From assembly GCF_028877475.1 (NCBI RefSeq), contig NZ_CP113527.1, forward strand, positions 3,651,501 to 3,715,500: DNA of 64,000 bases, in the 5' to 3' direction. How positions within the stretch are numbered: position 1 is the stretch's first letter; every line of letters starts with the position of its first letter. The DNA is from Lysinibacillus irui. Its GTDB lineage: Bacteria; Bacillota; Bacilli; Bacillales_A; Planococcaceae. A program made the position numbers and the translations under genes. Shown in pieces: positions 35,388 through 44,747 of the stretch. Under the pieces are notes generated by a model that searched no databases, was not told the origin of the DNA, and worked only from the letters and a program-made list of their open reading frames with translations.

Positions 35388-35396
35388 TGGAAGTAT

Positions 35397-35560
35397 CCTT
35401 TACGCCTCGGCGTAAAGGCATCCATATCGGTTCAAAACATTGACAAAATAAATTGAAAGACATCCGCGTTCGTCCGCACACTCAAAATAAGTTGAGCCCC
35501 CATGCAACAACTTTTTCTAACCAATAAATTTGGTAGAACTAAGCTTGCGGCGCGAATGTC
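35397..35560. other. Structured non-coding stretch with palindrome and inverted repeat
   Basis: It contains a perfect 10-bp palindrome CCTTTACGCC / GGCGTAAAGG (35397-35418) with a minimal loop. It also contains a 10-bp inverted repeat GACATcCGCG (35459-35468) / CGCGaATGTC (35551-35560) with one mismatch, enclosing about 80 nt. No ORF with an SD is present. It may be a dispersed repeat of the genus or a structured RNA. Confidence 0.45.
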
Positions 35561-35572
35561 TACCATTGTTAA

Positions 35573-35603
35573 GAAAAGCTAAGAGTTGAGCTCTTAGCTT
35601 TTC
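35573..35603 (-). terminator. Terminator of the YjcZ-like gene
   Basis: Stem GAAAAGCTAAGAG / CTCTTAGCTTTTC, loop of about 5 nt. It lies 14 bp past the stop of the minus-strand 34-aa gene; the T tract is short, so it may also serve read-through from the plus strand. Confidence 0.6.
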
Positions 35604-35616
35604 ACTGTTTTATTAA

Positions 35617-35721
35617 TTAGTATAGGTACGCTGCGCCAACAATAATTAATAAAATAAATAACACAACTAATAAAGCAAAGCCTGAGCCGTAGCCACCGCC
35701 ACCGTATCCTCCGTTGCCCAT
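35617..35721 (-). CDS. YjcZ-family sporulation protein (34 aa)
   Basis: The protein is [20 protein letters not shown] followed by [14 protein letters not shown]: a Gly/Tyr-rich N-terminus and one C-terminal membrane helix, the hallmark of the YjcZ/YhaL-like tiny spore proteins. The SD GGGGGTGAAG stands before the ATG at 35721. It is too short for routine gene finders. A sigma-E-like promoter precedes it. It is convergent with nothing on its 3' side except the terminator at 35573-35603. Confidence 0.85.
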   Translation of the reverse strand: MGNGGYGGGGYGSGFALLVVLFILLIIVGAAYLY

Positions 35722-35744
35722 AACTTCACCCCCTTTCTTTTCTA

Positions 35745-35773
35745 TATCCTATGCGCTTCAAAATTTGAAATAT
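35745..35773 (-). promoter_or_regulatory. Candidate sigma-E/sigma-K promoter of the YjcZ-like gene
   Basis: On the minus strand ATATT (35773-35769), a 15-nt spacer and CATAGGATA (35753-35745). This fits the mother-cell -10 pattern CATAnnnTA and -35 ATATT. The expected start site lies about 17 nt before the ATG, just ahead of the SD. Confidence 0.5.
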
Positions 35774-35864
35774 AGGCAATACTCAAGGGGGAACCATTTT
35801 GTTTTTAAAACGTTTATGTTATAGTAAAAAATGGACGAAACCATGTTAGGAGAGAATATCCACT

Positions 35865-36842
35865 ATGAAAAAGACAGTTTTATCTTTAACTTTAGCTGCT
35901 TCTGTATTAGCTCTTGGTGCTTGTAGCGGCGGAGATAGCAAAGCAATCGTTACTTCTAAAGTGGGCGATATATCAGTAGCTGATTTTAATGAAAAGGCAA
36001 AAGCTTTAACAGGCTCATATGTAATGCAACAACTTGTGACTGAAAAAGTTTTAGCTGACAAATATGAGGTAACAGATAAAGAAATTAAAGAAGCTTACGA
36101 CACTACAGCATCACAATTTGGTGATGGCTTTACACAAGCACTTGCTGAAAGTGGTTTAACAGAACAAGGCTTTAAAGATTCTTTACGTGTTCAGCTTCTT
36201 CAAGAAAAAGCTTTAAAAGATCAAGCAATTAAAGAAGAAGATGTGAAAAAATACTACGAACAAATGAAAACAGAACTAAATGGTCGTCATATTTTAGTAG
36301 CAGATGAGAAAACAGCGAAAGAAGTCATTGCAAAAATTAAAGGCGGTGCTAAATTTGCTGATGTAGCGAAAGAATATTCTACAGATACAGGTTCTGCGAA
36401 AAACGGTGGAGAGCTTGGATGGTTCTCTGTTGGTTCAATGGTTGATGAATTTAACGATGCTGCTTACGCTCTTGAATTAAATACATTAAGCGAGCCAGTA
36501 AAATCAAGCTTTGGATATCATGTTATTGAAATTACGGACAAGCGTGACGTAAAAGGTGTTGGTGAATTTAAAGATGAAGAAGACAACATCCGTTCAACAA
36601 TGATAAACAAGCTAAACCAAACTGGTGAAGCGCAAACGATTTTAAAAGACATCGTTGCAAAAATGGCAAAAGATGCAGATGTGAAAACATCAGATAAAGA
36701 TTTAAAAGAATCACTTAAATTCTTTACAACAACAAGTGAAGAACAAGCCAAAGCGGCTGAAGAAGCAGCTAAAAAAGCAGAAGATAATGCTGCTAAAGAT
36801 TCTGAAGACAAAGCAGAAGATACTGACAAGGAATCTAAATAG
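35865..36842 (+). CDS. prsA: Foldase lipoprotein PrsA
   Basis: A 325-aa membrane-anchored peptidyl-prolyl isomerase that folds secreted proteins. It has a lipobox LGAC (Cys20), an N-terminal SurA-like helical region, a parvulin (PpiC) domain at about residues 137-232 (GRHILVADEKTAKEVIAKI ... SSFGYHVIEI) and an acidic, Lys/Ala-rich tail. ScoC represses prsA in B. subtilis, and scoC is encoded nearby. The SD AGGAGAG precedes the ATG at 35865. Confidence 0.95.
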   Translation: MKKTVLSLTLAASVLALGACSGGDSKAIVTSKVGDISVADFNEKAKALTGSYVMQQLVTEKVLADKYEVTDKEIKEAYDTTASQFGDGFTQALAESGLTEQGFKDSLRVQLLQEKALKDQAIKEEDVKKYYEQMKTELNGRHILVADEKTAKEVIAKIKGGAKFADVAKEYSTDTGSAKNGGELGWFSVGSMVDEFNDAAYALELNTLSEPVKSSFGYHVIEITDKRDVKGVGEFKDEEDNIRSTMINKLNQTGEAQTILKDIVAKMAKDADVKTSDKDLKESLKFFTTTSEEQAKAAEEAAKKAEDNAAKDSEDKAEDTDKESK

Positions 36843-36887
36843 TCTGGATAAATTTTAGTTCATCTAATAATGACAGTATCCTCAGCG

Positions 36888-36927
36888 AAAAGGAGCATCT
36901 GATTTTTCAGATGCTCCCTTTCTTTTT
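36888..36927 (+). terminator. Intrinsic terminator of prsA
   Basis: Stem GGAGCATCTGA / CAGATGCTCC with a T-rich 5-nt loop, followed by CTTTCTTTTT. Confidence 0.85.
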
Positions 36928-36987
36928 GCATTATTCTTTATGCCTGAAGACCGTTTTTGAACTACTATCTATATGAATTTACTTTTT

Positions 36988-37923
36988 CTATATAGTTGGT
37001 TTATAGAACGAGCGGTTATCCAGCGGGAAGAGTCGCTCTGTAAATTCCCCTGGAGCTGTTTTCCCTAATGCCCTTGTGAGCATATTCATTTTTGCATCTA
37101 TGTTATCAATATAGTGCAAGATTTCCGCTTCTTGGAGCATAGGTTTTTTCGGGCTACCCCACTCTTCTTTTCCATGATGAGACAGAACCATATGTTGTAA
37201 TAGCATGACTTCTTCACCATCAATTTCAAGTTCACTAGCAATTTTAGCAATTTCATTCACCATAATCGTAATGTGTCCTAATAAATTACCTTCAACTGTA
37301 TACATCGTGGCAACTGGACCAGATAACTCTACAACCTTGCCTATGTCATGCAAAATAATTCCTGCATATAATAAATCGCGATTAAGCGTTGGATATAAAT
37401 CAGCAATCGCTTTACCTAGTTTTAGCATAGATACCATATGATCTAATAAACCAGATGCATAGTCATGATGGTTTTTTGTTGCTGCTGGGAAGACTAAAAT
37501 AGCATCCTGATGCTTTTTAATAGCTGCTCTCGTAATACGTGAGATATTTGGATTTTTAATATCAAAGAAAAATTGTGTCAATTCTTCATATAGTTGTTCT
37601 TTGGGCGTTGCTGAGGAGGGAACTAAATCATGAATTGCGATTCCTTCCTCTGGCTTTGCAACACGTATCGATTTAATACGTAATTGATTTTTTCCTCTAT
37701 AGTCATGAATCTCTCCGCCAACACGCACAATCGCTTCAGCATGATACATTTTTTCATGATCCTCATTCGTGTCCCATAATTTTGCCTCAATATCCCCACT
37801 TTTATCTTGTAATAATAGCGACATAAATGGCTTTCCAACGGTTGTAACACCTTTTGTCGCTTGTTTTATCAATAAAAATTGATCTACTGCTTCTCCAACT
37901 TGAAGCGTCGTAATCCCTTTCAT
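36988..37923 (-). CDS. yhaM: 3'-5' exoribonuclease YhaM
   Basis: A 311-aa protein with an N-terminal OB-fold ([20 protein letters not shown], residues 30-90) and a C-terminal HD domain. The metal-binding HD pair is at 192-193 in [15 protein letters not shown], with further His residues in QHMVLSHHG. This is YhaM (314 aa in B. subtilis), a 3'-5' exonuclease acting on RNA and DNA. Its ATG overlaps the yhaN stop by 4 bp, so it is the last gene of yhaO-yhaN-yhaM. Confidence 0.95.
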   Translation of the reverse strand: MKGITTLQVGEAVDQFLLIKQATKGVTTVGKPFMSLLLQDKSGDIEAKLWDTNEDHEKMYHAEAIVRVGGEIHDYRGKNQLRIKSIRVAKPEEGIAIHDLVPSSATPKEQLYEELTQFFFDIKNPNISRITRAAIKKHQDAILVFPAATKNHHDYASGLLDHMVSMLKLGKAIADLYPTLNRDLLYAGIILHDIGKVVELSGPVATMYTVEGNLLGHITIMVNEIAKIASELEIDGEEVMLLQHMVLSHHGKEEWGSPKKPMLQEAEILHYIDNIDAKMNMLTRALGKTAPGEFTERLFPLDNRSFYKPTI

Positions 37924-40808
37924 GTTGACGCCACTCCCCTTTCATTTGCTAGTGCTCCGATATCGACAATTTGCTCTTTATGCCAATGTTCGAGCATTGC
38001 GTCATGACAAGTAAAATATAAAATTTGACGTTCATATCCTACTTCTTTCATCAATTGTACCATTTTGTCTGTACGGTTTCGATCAAAATGGACAAATGGA
38101 TCGTCCATAATGATTGGAAATGGGGCAGAGTCCATCAGTGTTTTTGCAAGGGCCATACGTAATGCAATATAGGCTTGCTCTTTTGTCGCCTGTGACAATT
38201 CAATCATTTGGTAACGTATTCCTGCAACATCTTGTGCAACAAAATAGCCTTCATCATGAATCGAAATTCTCTCATATCGTCCACCTGTCAGTAAACTGAA
38301 TATCGCATTCACCTTCGAAAGAACATGAGGTAATTTTTCTTCTCGAAGGCGGAATAATGCTTCATGAATGGCAGTAGCTACAGCCTTTTTAGTTGCCCAT
38401 TGCTCAATCAGCTGCTGTAATTCTGTTTTCTCCTGCTCAAACTGTTGAAGTAATTGCCCATACTTTTCATCATTTAATAGCTGCTCTTTTTCAATAAGCA
38501 ATGAAGCACGGTGTTCAAGACATTTGTCTATCTCTTGCTGTAACGAGCTTTGCTCCAGTTCCAAAGCATGTAGAGCTTCTATAATAGAATCCTCCATCAG
38601 ATTTTCTTGCTGTGGCAGGTTGAGTGAAGCCAATTGTGCTTGAACCGTTTGCAATTCTGCTATGATTTTTCTTTGTTGCTCAAACTGTTCATATATTTCA
38701 TAATAAGCTTGCTCGTTTTGCACTTGTGCCTCACTAAATAACAGAGCTATTTCAGATGTATATTGGTCAATTCTAGATTGGCCACCCTCTAGTTTTATTT
38801 TAAGGCTGGCTAACTGGTCCTTCGTTTGTTGTACTTGTTGTTGATGCTTTTGTGCTTCCAGGTAGGCTGTTCGTAAATACATATATATTTCATGTTCATT
38901 GTAGGCTCCATCTAAGACCTGTTGGAGCTGTTCATAAATACTGTTCTTTTCCATCTGAGCTTCTTGTAGAAGGCTCAGTGTACTATTCCTTTTTGCTGCA
39001 AGCTCTTGAACGCCACGAATTCGCATAAATAACTCAGGCATTAAAGTTCTGGCTATTGATCCTTGTAATCGATAACGCTTTAAAAAAAGCTGAAGTGCCT
39101 GTGTGGCCTCTTCACTCTCTAACTCTGCTTGTTGAATTTTATATTCAAGTTGAACGTATTGCTGTTCTTTTTCTTTTTGCTGTTCATTGACATGTAACCA
39201 ACGATCCTCATATCGTTGTTTCTTTAATAGCACAGCTTGTACTGTCATTTCTTCTTGTTCTAACTCTCGTAGGAGATAACTTTGCTCTTTATTTATAGGC
39301 TCCTCTGCTTGTTTATTATGTCTCATATACAAAATGCTAAGCAATGACAAAAATGCTCCGACAATGATCACAACCACATTCTTTTCAAACACTCCATAAG
39401 CAAATGACAATAAACCAATTAGTAGTATAAGCCAGATAAAATACAAAGGTTGTGATTGCTTATTTCGTAGTGACTTAGCAGCACGTAATTGCTCAAGCCT
39501 TCGTTTTTGCTGGGGCCACTGTGCTAAAATATGTTCTTCTTCACTTGTTAATGATTCCTGTACAATCCGTTGCTTTTGTTTAGCAATTGCATCTATTTCT
39601 AGATGTACTTGTTCAAGTGATCGTAAATGAAACTTAAGCTCCTCCTCTGCATCCTGCAGCTTACTTAATTGAAATTGAAACTGCTGTTCCTGCTGAAGTG
39701 AAACAGTCTCCCCAAGAAGATTTTCCTGTTCCTCTTTTTCTTGAACGCCTAATAAACGAAACTGTGCTTCCATTTCTTGTTCAAGCATAAAGAGATCATC
39801 TTGTAAATTTTGCACCTTCACCAGCAATTGATGCCAGGTTGCCTCTTTTTGTATAAGGCGAGCCATCTCATTAACCGTTTGCTCGTTCACTGTTGCTAGT
39901 ACTTTATCTTGTAACGTTTGAAATTGCTCTTTTAATTGCAACAGCTGTTGGTTTTCATGCATTAGTCGGTCTTTTAACTGTTCATATCGTCTAATACCTT
40001 CTGGTGGAAATTGTATATCTTGATAGTTGGCTAAAGTTTGTTGCAAAGCCTGTTGCTGCTTCATTAGAGGTAGTGCTTGTTTTTGTATAGTTAGCTGTTG
40101 CCACTGTTGTTGTTGCATTTTTTGTGTCTCATAAAGCCGCTCTAAATTTTGCTCTAGGAGTTGTAGCTGCTTTAATTTATCTTCAAAGGTTTGAATTTTC
40201 CCTTGTTCCTGTTTAATCGTTCGTTCAAGCTGCTTTAAATGCTCTATTTTTTGATTAATTACTGGCACTTTACCGGTTTTCCTAAATAATTCATTTGCCT
40301 CTTTATCCATTTTCTTCTCAAGGGTCGATAAATGTTGAATACCTGTCGTACCTGAGGCTAGTAGCAAATGTGTTAGTTCCTCCTCTGACATTTTCTCAAT
40401 CCCTTGTAGCTCATGTAATGAAAATGAAAAAATAGACTCAAAGCTGGCTCTTGAATAGCCATATAATAGTTTTGCTAACAGCTCCTCCTGTCCAGTTGTA
40501 CCATCCTCTAAAAAGACAGTAACATCGCCCGTTGCCTTCCCTTTCACACGTTCAATGGTACATTGGCCATAAATCGGATGCTTGAGTATCAGCTGACCAC
40601 CATACTTTGTCGAAGCTTTTGGTTCATATTTGCGCTGTGTCTGCTGCCTCGTGGGGAAACCAAAGAGCATTTGTAGAATAAATTGCTGAATTGTCGTTTT
40701 TCCCGCTTCATTTAATCCATAAAAAATGGTAACACCATCGCTTAACGAAATGGTCATATTTTCATGCTTACCAAAGCCATAAATTTGGATTTTTTGTATT
40801 GTCAGCAT
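37920..40808 (-). CDS. yhaN: SbcC-like AAA ATPase YhaN
   Basis: A 962-aa SMC/Rad50-related ATPase. The N-terminal Walker [10 protein letters not shown] (about residues 34-42) and C-terminal Walker [14 protein letters not shown] are separated by long coiled coils rich in Gln, Glu and Leu. Two predicted membrane helices (about 455-495, [18 protein letters not shown]) interrupt the coiled coil, as in B. subtilis YhaN (963 aa). It is the ATPase partner of YhaO. The unusual membrane insertion suggests the complex acts at the membrane. Start overlaps nothing; it ends where yhaM begins. Confidence 0.92.
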   Translation of the reverse strand: MLTIQKIQIYGFGKHENMTISLSDGVTIFYGLNEAGKTTIQQFILQMLFGFPTRQQTQRKYEPKASTKYGGQLILKHPIYGQCTIERVKGKATGDVTVFLEDGTTGQEELLAKLLYGYSRASFESIFSFSLHELQGIEKMSEEELTHLLLASGTTGIQHLSTLEKKMDKEANELFRKTGKVPVINQKIEHLKQLERTIKQEQGKIQTFEDKLKQLQLLEQNLERLYETQKMQQQQWQQLTIQKQALPLMKQQQALQQTLANYQDIQFPPEGIRRYEQLKDRLMHENQQLLQLKEQFQTLQDKVLATVNEQTVNEMARLIQKEATWHQLLVKVQNLQDDLFMLEQEMEAQFRLLGVQEKEEQENLLGETVSLQQEQQFQFQLSKLQDAEEELKFHLRSLEQVHLEIDAIAKQKQRIVQESLTSEEEHILAQWPQQKRRLEQLRAAKSLRNKQSQPLYFIWLILLIGLLSFAYGVFEKNVVVIIVGAFLSLLSILYMRHNKQAEEPINKEQSYLLRELEQEEMTVQAVLLKKQRYEDRWLHVNEQQKEKEQQYVQLEYKIQQAELESEEATQALQLFLKRYRLQGSIARTLMPELFMRIRGVQELAAKRNSTLSLLQEAQMEKNSIYEQLQQVLDGAYNEHEIYMYLRTAYLEAQKHQQQVQQTKDQLASLKIKLEGGQSRIDQYTSEIALLFSEAQVQNEQAYYEIYEQFEQQRKIIAELQTVQAQLASLNLPQQENLMEDSIIEALHALELEQSSLQQEIDKCLEHRASLLIEKEQLLNDEKYGQLLQQFEQEKTELQQLIEQWATKKAVATAIHEALFRLREEKLPHVLSKVNAIFSLLTGGRYERISIHDEGYFVAQDVAGIRYQMIELSQATKEQAYIALRMALAKTLMDSAPFPIIMDDPFVHFDRNRTDKMVQLMKEVGYERQILYFTCHDAMLEHWHKEQIVDIGALANERGVAST

Positions 40809-40812
40809 GTGA

Positions 40813-42027
40813 TCACGCCCTTTGAATTTCTTCTGCCAATAATGCCTGTGCGCTATTCGTTAAATTCTCTATATCCTTGTCTGTAAGTGGCTCTATCAGC
40901 CTTGCGCCCCCAGCATATTGGTATAAATCTTTAAGTATATCCTTCCATTCATTACTATCCCATTGTTCCATTAAGCTGACAACTGATTGAGTTGTTGCAG
41001 TATGTTCATAAAATTTCCTAGTCTTCTGCAACACCAATTTTTGTACCCAACACATTGGCTCAATGCCTTCTTCAGCTTCCCGAACGGTCTCTAACCATGC
41101 ATCTACTGTGGCATGCTCAAATAATGCTTCTGTTTGTTCATCAATATTTTGCAAATGAAGCTCTATAACTGATGCACCATATTTTGTTCTATTGACTGTA
41201 ATTGCTTCTGCACATCTTTTGAGTAATTCATTAGCATGGATTACATTTTTACAATCCACTTCAACTGTACTATAAACTACAGTTGAAGTTGGAATAAAAT
41301 CTAGTTCAGCCGAAGTTCGGGATAAAGTTACATCATAATAACCTTTCAAACCTTGCTCTTTACGATGGCGACTTTGTATATTGCCTGGATAAACAATTGG
41401 AGGATTTTGATGTAAAAGCTGTCGTTTATGAATATGGCCTAAAGCCCAATAATGGTAGTTTTTCTCTAGCAATTGTTGCTTAGTAAAGGGAGCATACACA
41501 TCATGAGTCGTATTACTTGCCTCACTTCCGTGTAGCATACCAATATGAATGGTTTGTTGATTTTGTGCAATGGGATAGCTTTCGATAACCGATTCCCTCA
41601 AGTGGCGTTCATGATAACTGAAACCATATATATTGACTTGCTGATCCCGAATTTTTAATTGAACAACACTCGTTTCAGCTGGTAATTCATAGACATTACT
41701 TGGCAAAGAAAAGCGTGTCCAAGTACCATTTAAGTGATCATGATTTCCATAGCTCACAATCACTGGGATATTATGTTGGAAGAGCTTTTCCATTGCATCT
41801 TGAAATCTACGTTGCGCTTGCAAACTACGATTTTCACCATCATAAATATCTCCAACAATTAGCAAAAAGTCAGGCTTCTCTTGAATTGCTTTTTGAATAA
41901 TTTTGTCGAATGCATCAAAAGTACTTGACCGAATGTTCTTTAAAATGTGTTCAGATAAACCAAATAAACCCTTAAATGGACTATCTAAATGTAAATCTGC
42001 CATATGGAAAAAACGAATTGCTGTCAT
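40813..42027 (-). CDS. yhaO: SbcD-like metallophosphoesterase YhaO
   Basis: A 404-aa nuclease-fold protein with the phosphoesterase motifs HMADLHLDSPF (residues 8-18), VGDIYDG, YGNHDH and GHIHKRQ. It is Mre11/SbcD-like and pairs with the Rad50-like YhaN. It is the first gene of the operon; yhaN starts 4 bp after its stop. The upstream region carries a sigma-A-like promoter and a LexA-box-like sequence, which would place it in the DNA-damage response. Confidence 0.93.
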   Translation of the reverse strand: MTAIRFFHMADLHLDSPFKGLFGLSEHILKNIRSSTFDAFDKIIQKAIQEKPDFLLIVGDIYDGENRSLQAQRRFQDAMEKLFQHNIPVIVSYGNHDHLNGTWTRFSLPSNVYELPAETSVVQLKIRDQQVNIYGFSYHERHLRESVIESYPIAQNQQTIHIGMLHGSEASNTTHDVYAPFTKQQLLEKNYHYWALGHIHKRQLLHQNPPIVYPGNIQSRHRKEQGLKGYYDVTLSRTSAELDFIPTSTVVYSTVEVDCKNVIHANELLKRCAEAITVNRTKYGASVIELHLQNIDEQTEALFEHATVDAWLETVREAEEGIEPMCWVQKLVLQKTRKFYEHTATTQSVVSLMEQWDSNEWKDILKDLYQYAGGARLIEPLTDKDIENLTNSAQALLAEEIQRA

Positions 42028-42099
42028 CCAATCACCTCAAATAGTAGATAATTCTTAACTTGGTACTAATCAAAGTAGTACGAGTTCACTTATCAAAAC

Positions 42100-42113
42100 C
42101 GAATATTTGTTCT
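42100..42113 (-). promoter_or_regulatory. LexA (SOS) box-like sequence before yhaO
   Basis: AGAACAAATATTCG on the minus strand matches the B. subtilis LexA consensus CGAACRNRYGTTYG at 12 of 14 positions. It lies directly downstream of TTTTCA-N17-TAAAAT, a promoter-like sequence, about 75 bp before the yhaO start. Confidence 0.5.
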
Positions 42114-42283
42114 ATTTTATCATACTTCATCTTTTATGAAAAATGGTATGAAGGAAAATACTTGACCGCCTTACTTTTTCCACAATTTTCGTAATTTATC
42201 AAAAAAATCACTAGTTTTACCGTGAAGTTTATAAATCTTCTATGTATAATAGAAATATATTTTAGTAAAAGGGTGGGGTTTGC

Positions 42284-42469
42284 ATGGAGAATTATCGTTT
42301 TACAGCTTTTGAAAAAACAGGGGAAACATTGTTTGATGAAACATGGACATTTGAAAATGATGAGGCTGCTAAACTAAATGGACAACAACAAATTGAGGAA
42401 AAAGGTGTTGCCGACAAAACTCATCGACTTGTAAACTCTTCAGGTAAATTAATATTATTCCATGTTTAA
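42284..42469 (+). CDS. yhzD: Small YhzD-like protein (61 aa)
   Basis: It starts MENYRFTAFEKTGETLFDETW and ends GKLILFHV. No membrane segment is seen; it is mostly charged, with a DEAAKLNGQQQIEEKG helix. It resembles B. subtilis YhzD, also 61 aa, which I recall as a neighbour of yhaO. Function is unknown. The SD is GGTGGGG before the ATG at 42284; a TATAAT box lies about 40 bp upstream at 42244-42249. Confidence 0.7.
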   Translation: MENYRFTAFEKTGETLFDETWTFENDEAAKLNGQQQIEEKGVADKTHRLVNSSGKLILFHV

Positions 42470-42476
42470 TAGCGAG

Positions 42477-42515
42477 TAAAAGGCACGTAGACAATGCTGC
42501 TACGCGCCTTTTTAC
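42477..42515 (+). terminator. Terminator between yhzD-like and yhaR-like genes
   Basis: Stem AAAAGGCacGTAG / CTACGcGCCTTTTT with a short mismatch. T tract follows on the plus strand and A's precede, so both converging genes can use it. Confidence 0.75.
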
Positions 42516-42518
42516 TAT

Positions 42519-43301
42519 TTATTTCCCTACAAATACCGGTGTCCTTTTCTCTACAAATGCATGAATACCCTCTATATGATCTGTTGTTTTACGCATAGCA
42601 GATTGTCCTTCTGCTTCCAATGCTAGAACATTTTCTAGCTGTGATAAATTTTGAGCATGGAGAATTTTTTTCGTTGTAATCATCGAAGAGATAGGTGAAG
42701 CAAGCATTTTACCTACAAGCTGGTCAGCCATTGCAAATACTGTACCATCAGGTGCAATATAATCAATTAATCCTGCATCCAATGCTTCTTTTGCAGTTAA
42801 TACCTTCCCTTCCCATATCATTTGTTTCGCTTTTACAGTCCCCACACGTTCTTTCATAAAGAAGTGACCACCTCCATCTGGAATCAGTCCTATTCCTATG
42901 AAGTTCATAGCTAGTTTACTATTTTCACAGGCTACAACAATATCTGCACCAAGTGTCAAACTAAATCCTAGGCCTGCCGAAGCACCATGAACTGCCGCAA
43001 TAACAATCATCGGTAGCTGATAATAGGCCCTCACAATACGTGTTAGATAAACCATTGCCTCATCTATATTTAGTGGTTTGTTTTCATCGAGCATTGCCTT
43101 AATATCGCCACCCGCAGAAAAGACCTTTCCTTCTCCACGAATAACAAGTACCTGTATATCTTTTTCTTGTTGTAGAGCTTCAAAGCATTCTGCAAGTTCA
43201 CGCATCATGTCACCATCCATAGCATTCATTGCCTGTGGACGATTCAATGTTAACGTTGCTCGACGTTCTAATTTTTCTAAAGTAATCGTTGAAAATTCCA
43301 T
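42519..43301 (-). CDS. Enoyl-CoA hydratase/isomerase (YhaR-like)
   Basis: A 260-aa crotonase-fold enzyme. It has the oxyanion-hole regions FSAGGDIKAMLDEN and AAVHGASAGLGFSLTLGADIVVA, and the catalytic-loop region IGLIPDGGG. The second catalytic Glu usual in hydratases is Asp-Gly here (IPDGG), so an isomerase-like or other crotonase reaction is possible. I chose the ATG at 43301 behind GGGGGGAAGAG rather than an upstream extension of 11 codons. B. subtilis YhaR is a plausible orthologue. Confidence 0.85.
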   Translation of the reverse strand: MEFSTITLEKLERRATLTLNRPQAMNAMDGDMMRELAECFEALQQEKDIQVLVIRGEGKVFSAGGDIKAMLDENKPLNIDEAMVYLTRIVRAYYQLPMIVIAAVHGASAGLGFSLTLGADIVVACENSKLAMNFIGIGLIPDGGGHFFMKERVGTVKAKQMIWEGKVLTAKEALDAGLIDYIAPDGTVFAMADQLVGKMLASPISSMITTKKILHAQNLSQLENVLALEAEGQSAMRKTTDHIEGIHAFVEKRTPVFVGK

Positions 43302-43440
43302 CTCTCTTCCCCCCAAATATGAATAGTCATTCACTATGTACTATTCGAGTTTTTTTAGAAAACTCCTCCTACTCTAAGCAAAATTACTGTTGTTGTGCTA
43401 TATTAAATGACGAACATTGTTATAAAGGTGGTTACGTATT

Positions 43441-44409
43441 TTGACACAAAAAGACTATCGTGTATTACTTTATTATAAATATATTACGATTGAAGACCCA
43501 GTAGCCTTTGCAGAAGAACATTTAGCATTATGTAAAGAAATTGGACTTCTTGGTCGTATTTTAGTAGGAAATGAAGGTATTAACGGAACGGTTTCAGGGA
43601 CCATTGAGCAAACAGAAGCTTACATGAACCATATGAAGACAGATGCTCGTTTTAGTGATATTATGTGGAAAATTGATGAAGCTGAAGGGCATACCTTTAA
43701 AAAAATGCATGTACGCCCGCGACGAGAAATTGTTCATTTAGGTTTAGAGGATGATATCAACCCATTAGAAATCACTGGTGATTATTTATCTCCTAAAGAA
43801 TTTATGGAACAAATGCAAGAAGATAACACCGTAATCATCGATGCACGTAATGACTACGAATATGATTTAGGTCATTTCAGAGGAGCAGTTCGACCTGATA
43901 TTGAAAATTTCCGTGACTTGCCAGCTTGGATGGAAGCTCATAAAGAAGATTTTGCAGATAAAAAGATTTTAACTTACTGTACAGGTGGTATCCGCTGTGA
44001 AAAATTCTCTGGCTGGCTAAAACGCGAGGGCTATGGTAAAAGTGTTGGTCAATTACACGGTGGTATCGCCACGTATGCAAAAGATCCAGAAGTAAAAGGC
44101 CAGTTATGGGATGGTCAAATGTTTGTTTTTGACCGTCGTCGAAGTGTACCTATTAATCAAGTGGAACATGTCGTCGTTGGGAAGGATTATTTCACAGGTG
44201 AACCTTCTGAACGTTATACAAACTGCGCAAACCCTGAATGTCATAAATTAATGCTTTGCGAGGAAAAGCATGAGGCATTTTATATGCGTAGCTGCTCAGA
44301 CGAATGTCGTCGTGCACCACGTAACTTCTTCGTTGAAGAACATGGTTGGTCGAAAGAACAGGTTGAAGAGCAAATTGCTAAAATAGCAGAGGCTCAAAAA
44401 TCAAAGTAA
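43441..44409 (+). CDS. trhO: tRNA U34 hydroxylase TrhO (rhodanese family)
   Basis: A 322-aa protein: an N-terminal ferredoxin-like domain (residues 1-100), a rhodanese domain (125-225) with the active-site loop [13 protein letters not shown], and a C-terminal Cys-rich domain ([19 protein letters not shown] ... [12 protein letters not shown]). Proteins of this layout catalyse oxygen-dependent hydroxylation of wobble uridine in some tRNAs. The TTG start at 43441 follows AAAGGTGG. B. subtilis has YbfQ of this type. Confidence 0.9.
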   Translation: MTQKDYRVLLYYKYITIEDPVAFAEEHLALCKEIGLLGRILVGNEGINGTVSGTIEQTEAYMNHMKTDARFSDIMWKIDEAEGHTFKKMHVRPRREIVHLGLEDDINPLEITGDYLSPKEFMEQMQEDNTVIIDARNDYEYDLGHFRGAVRPDIENFRDLPAWMEAHKEDFADKKILTYCTGGIRCEKFSGWLKREGYGKSVGQLHGGIATYAKDPEVKGQLWDGQMFVFDRRRSVPINQVEHVVVGKDYFTGEPSERYTNCANPECHKLMLCEEKHEAFYMRSCSDECRRAPRNFFVEEHGWSKEQVEEQIAKIAEAQKSK

Positions 44410-44489
44410 GTATGCTTGATATAAACGGTATGGGTCCTTTTGTAAAAGTGAATGGAAACCCTTGGAGACACCGATTCTATCAGACTAAC

Positions 44490-44527
44490 TAAAAGAGCAT
44501 CGTTCGTTAAGACGATGCTCTTTTATG
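44490..44527 (+). terminator. Intrinsic terminator of trhO
   Basis: Stem AAAAGAGCATCGT / ACGATGCTCTTTT with an 8-nt loop, followed by ATGG; the final Ts lie inside the stem. A's precede, so it may work in both directions. Confidence 0.75.
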
Positions 44528-44637
44528 GTGTTAAAAAATCAAATCAATTAGCATTTTGCTAAAGGCGAGAAAGGCTTTCTATCCCACACTAGTGTTTATT
44601 TTGAGTTTTCAGATAAATGAATTTGCTTACTACTCTA

Positions 44638-44720
44638 GAACGAACGTAGTGAGCAAAGTGGCTCATTGGACGTCCCCTGGAAAGTACGCTGGCGGAACGG
44701 AAATCAACCCTGCTTTGCAA
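44638..44720 (+). repeat. Degenerate dispersed-repeat-like sequence
   Basis: The stretch GAACGTAGTGAGCAAAGTG and the later CCCCTGGAAAGTACGCTGGC and GGAACGGAAATCAACCC match, from memory, the 3' half of a repeat common in Bacillus-type genomes (CCCGCGGAAAGCG...GGAGCGGAAATCAACC). The 340-bp gap between trhO and the FAD dehydrogenase contains only this and the trhO terminator. Function of the repeat is not known to me. Confidence 0.4.
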
Positions 44721-44747
44721 AACTTTTATTGCTACTTACATCATATT

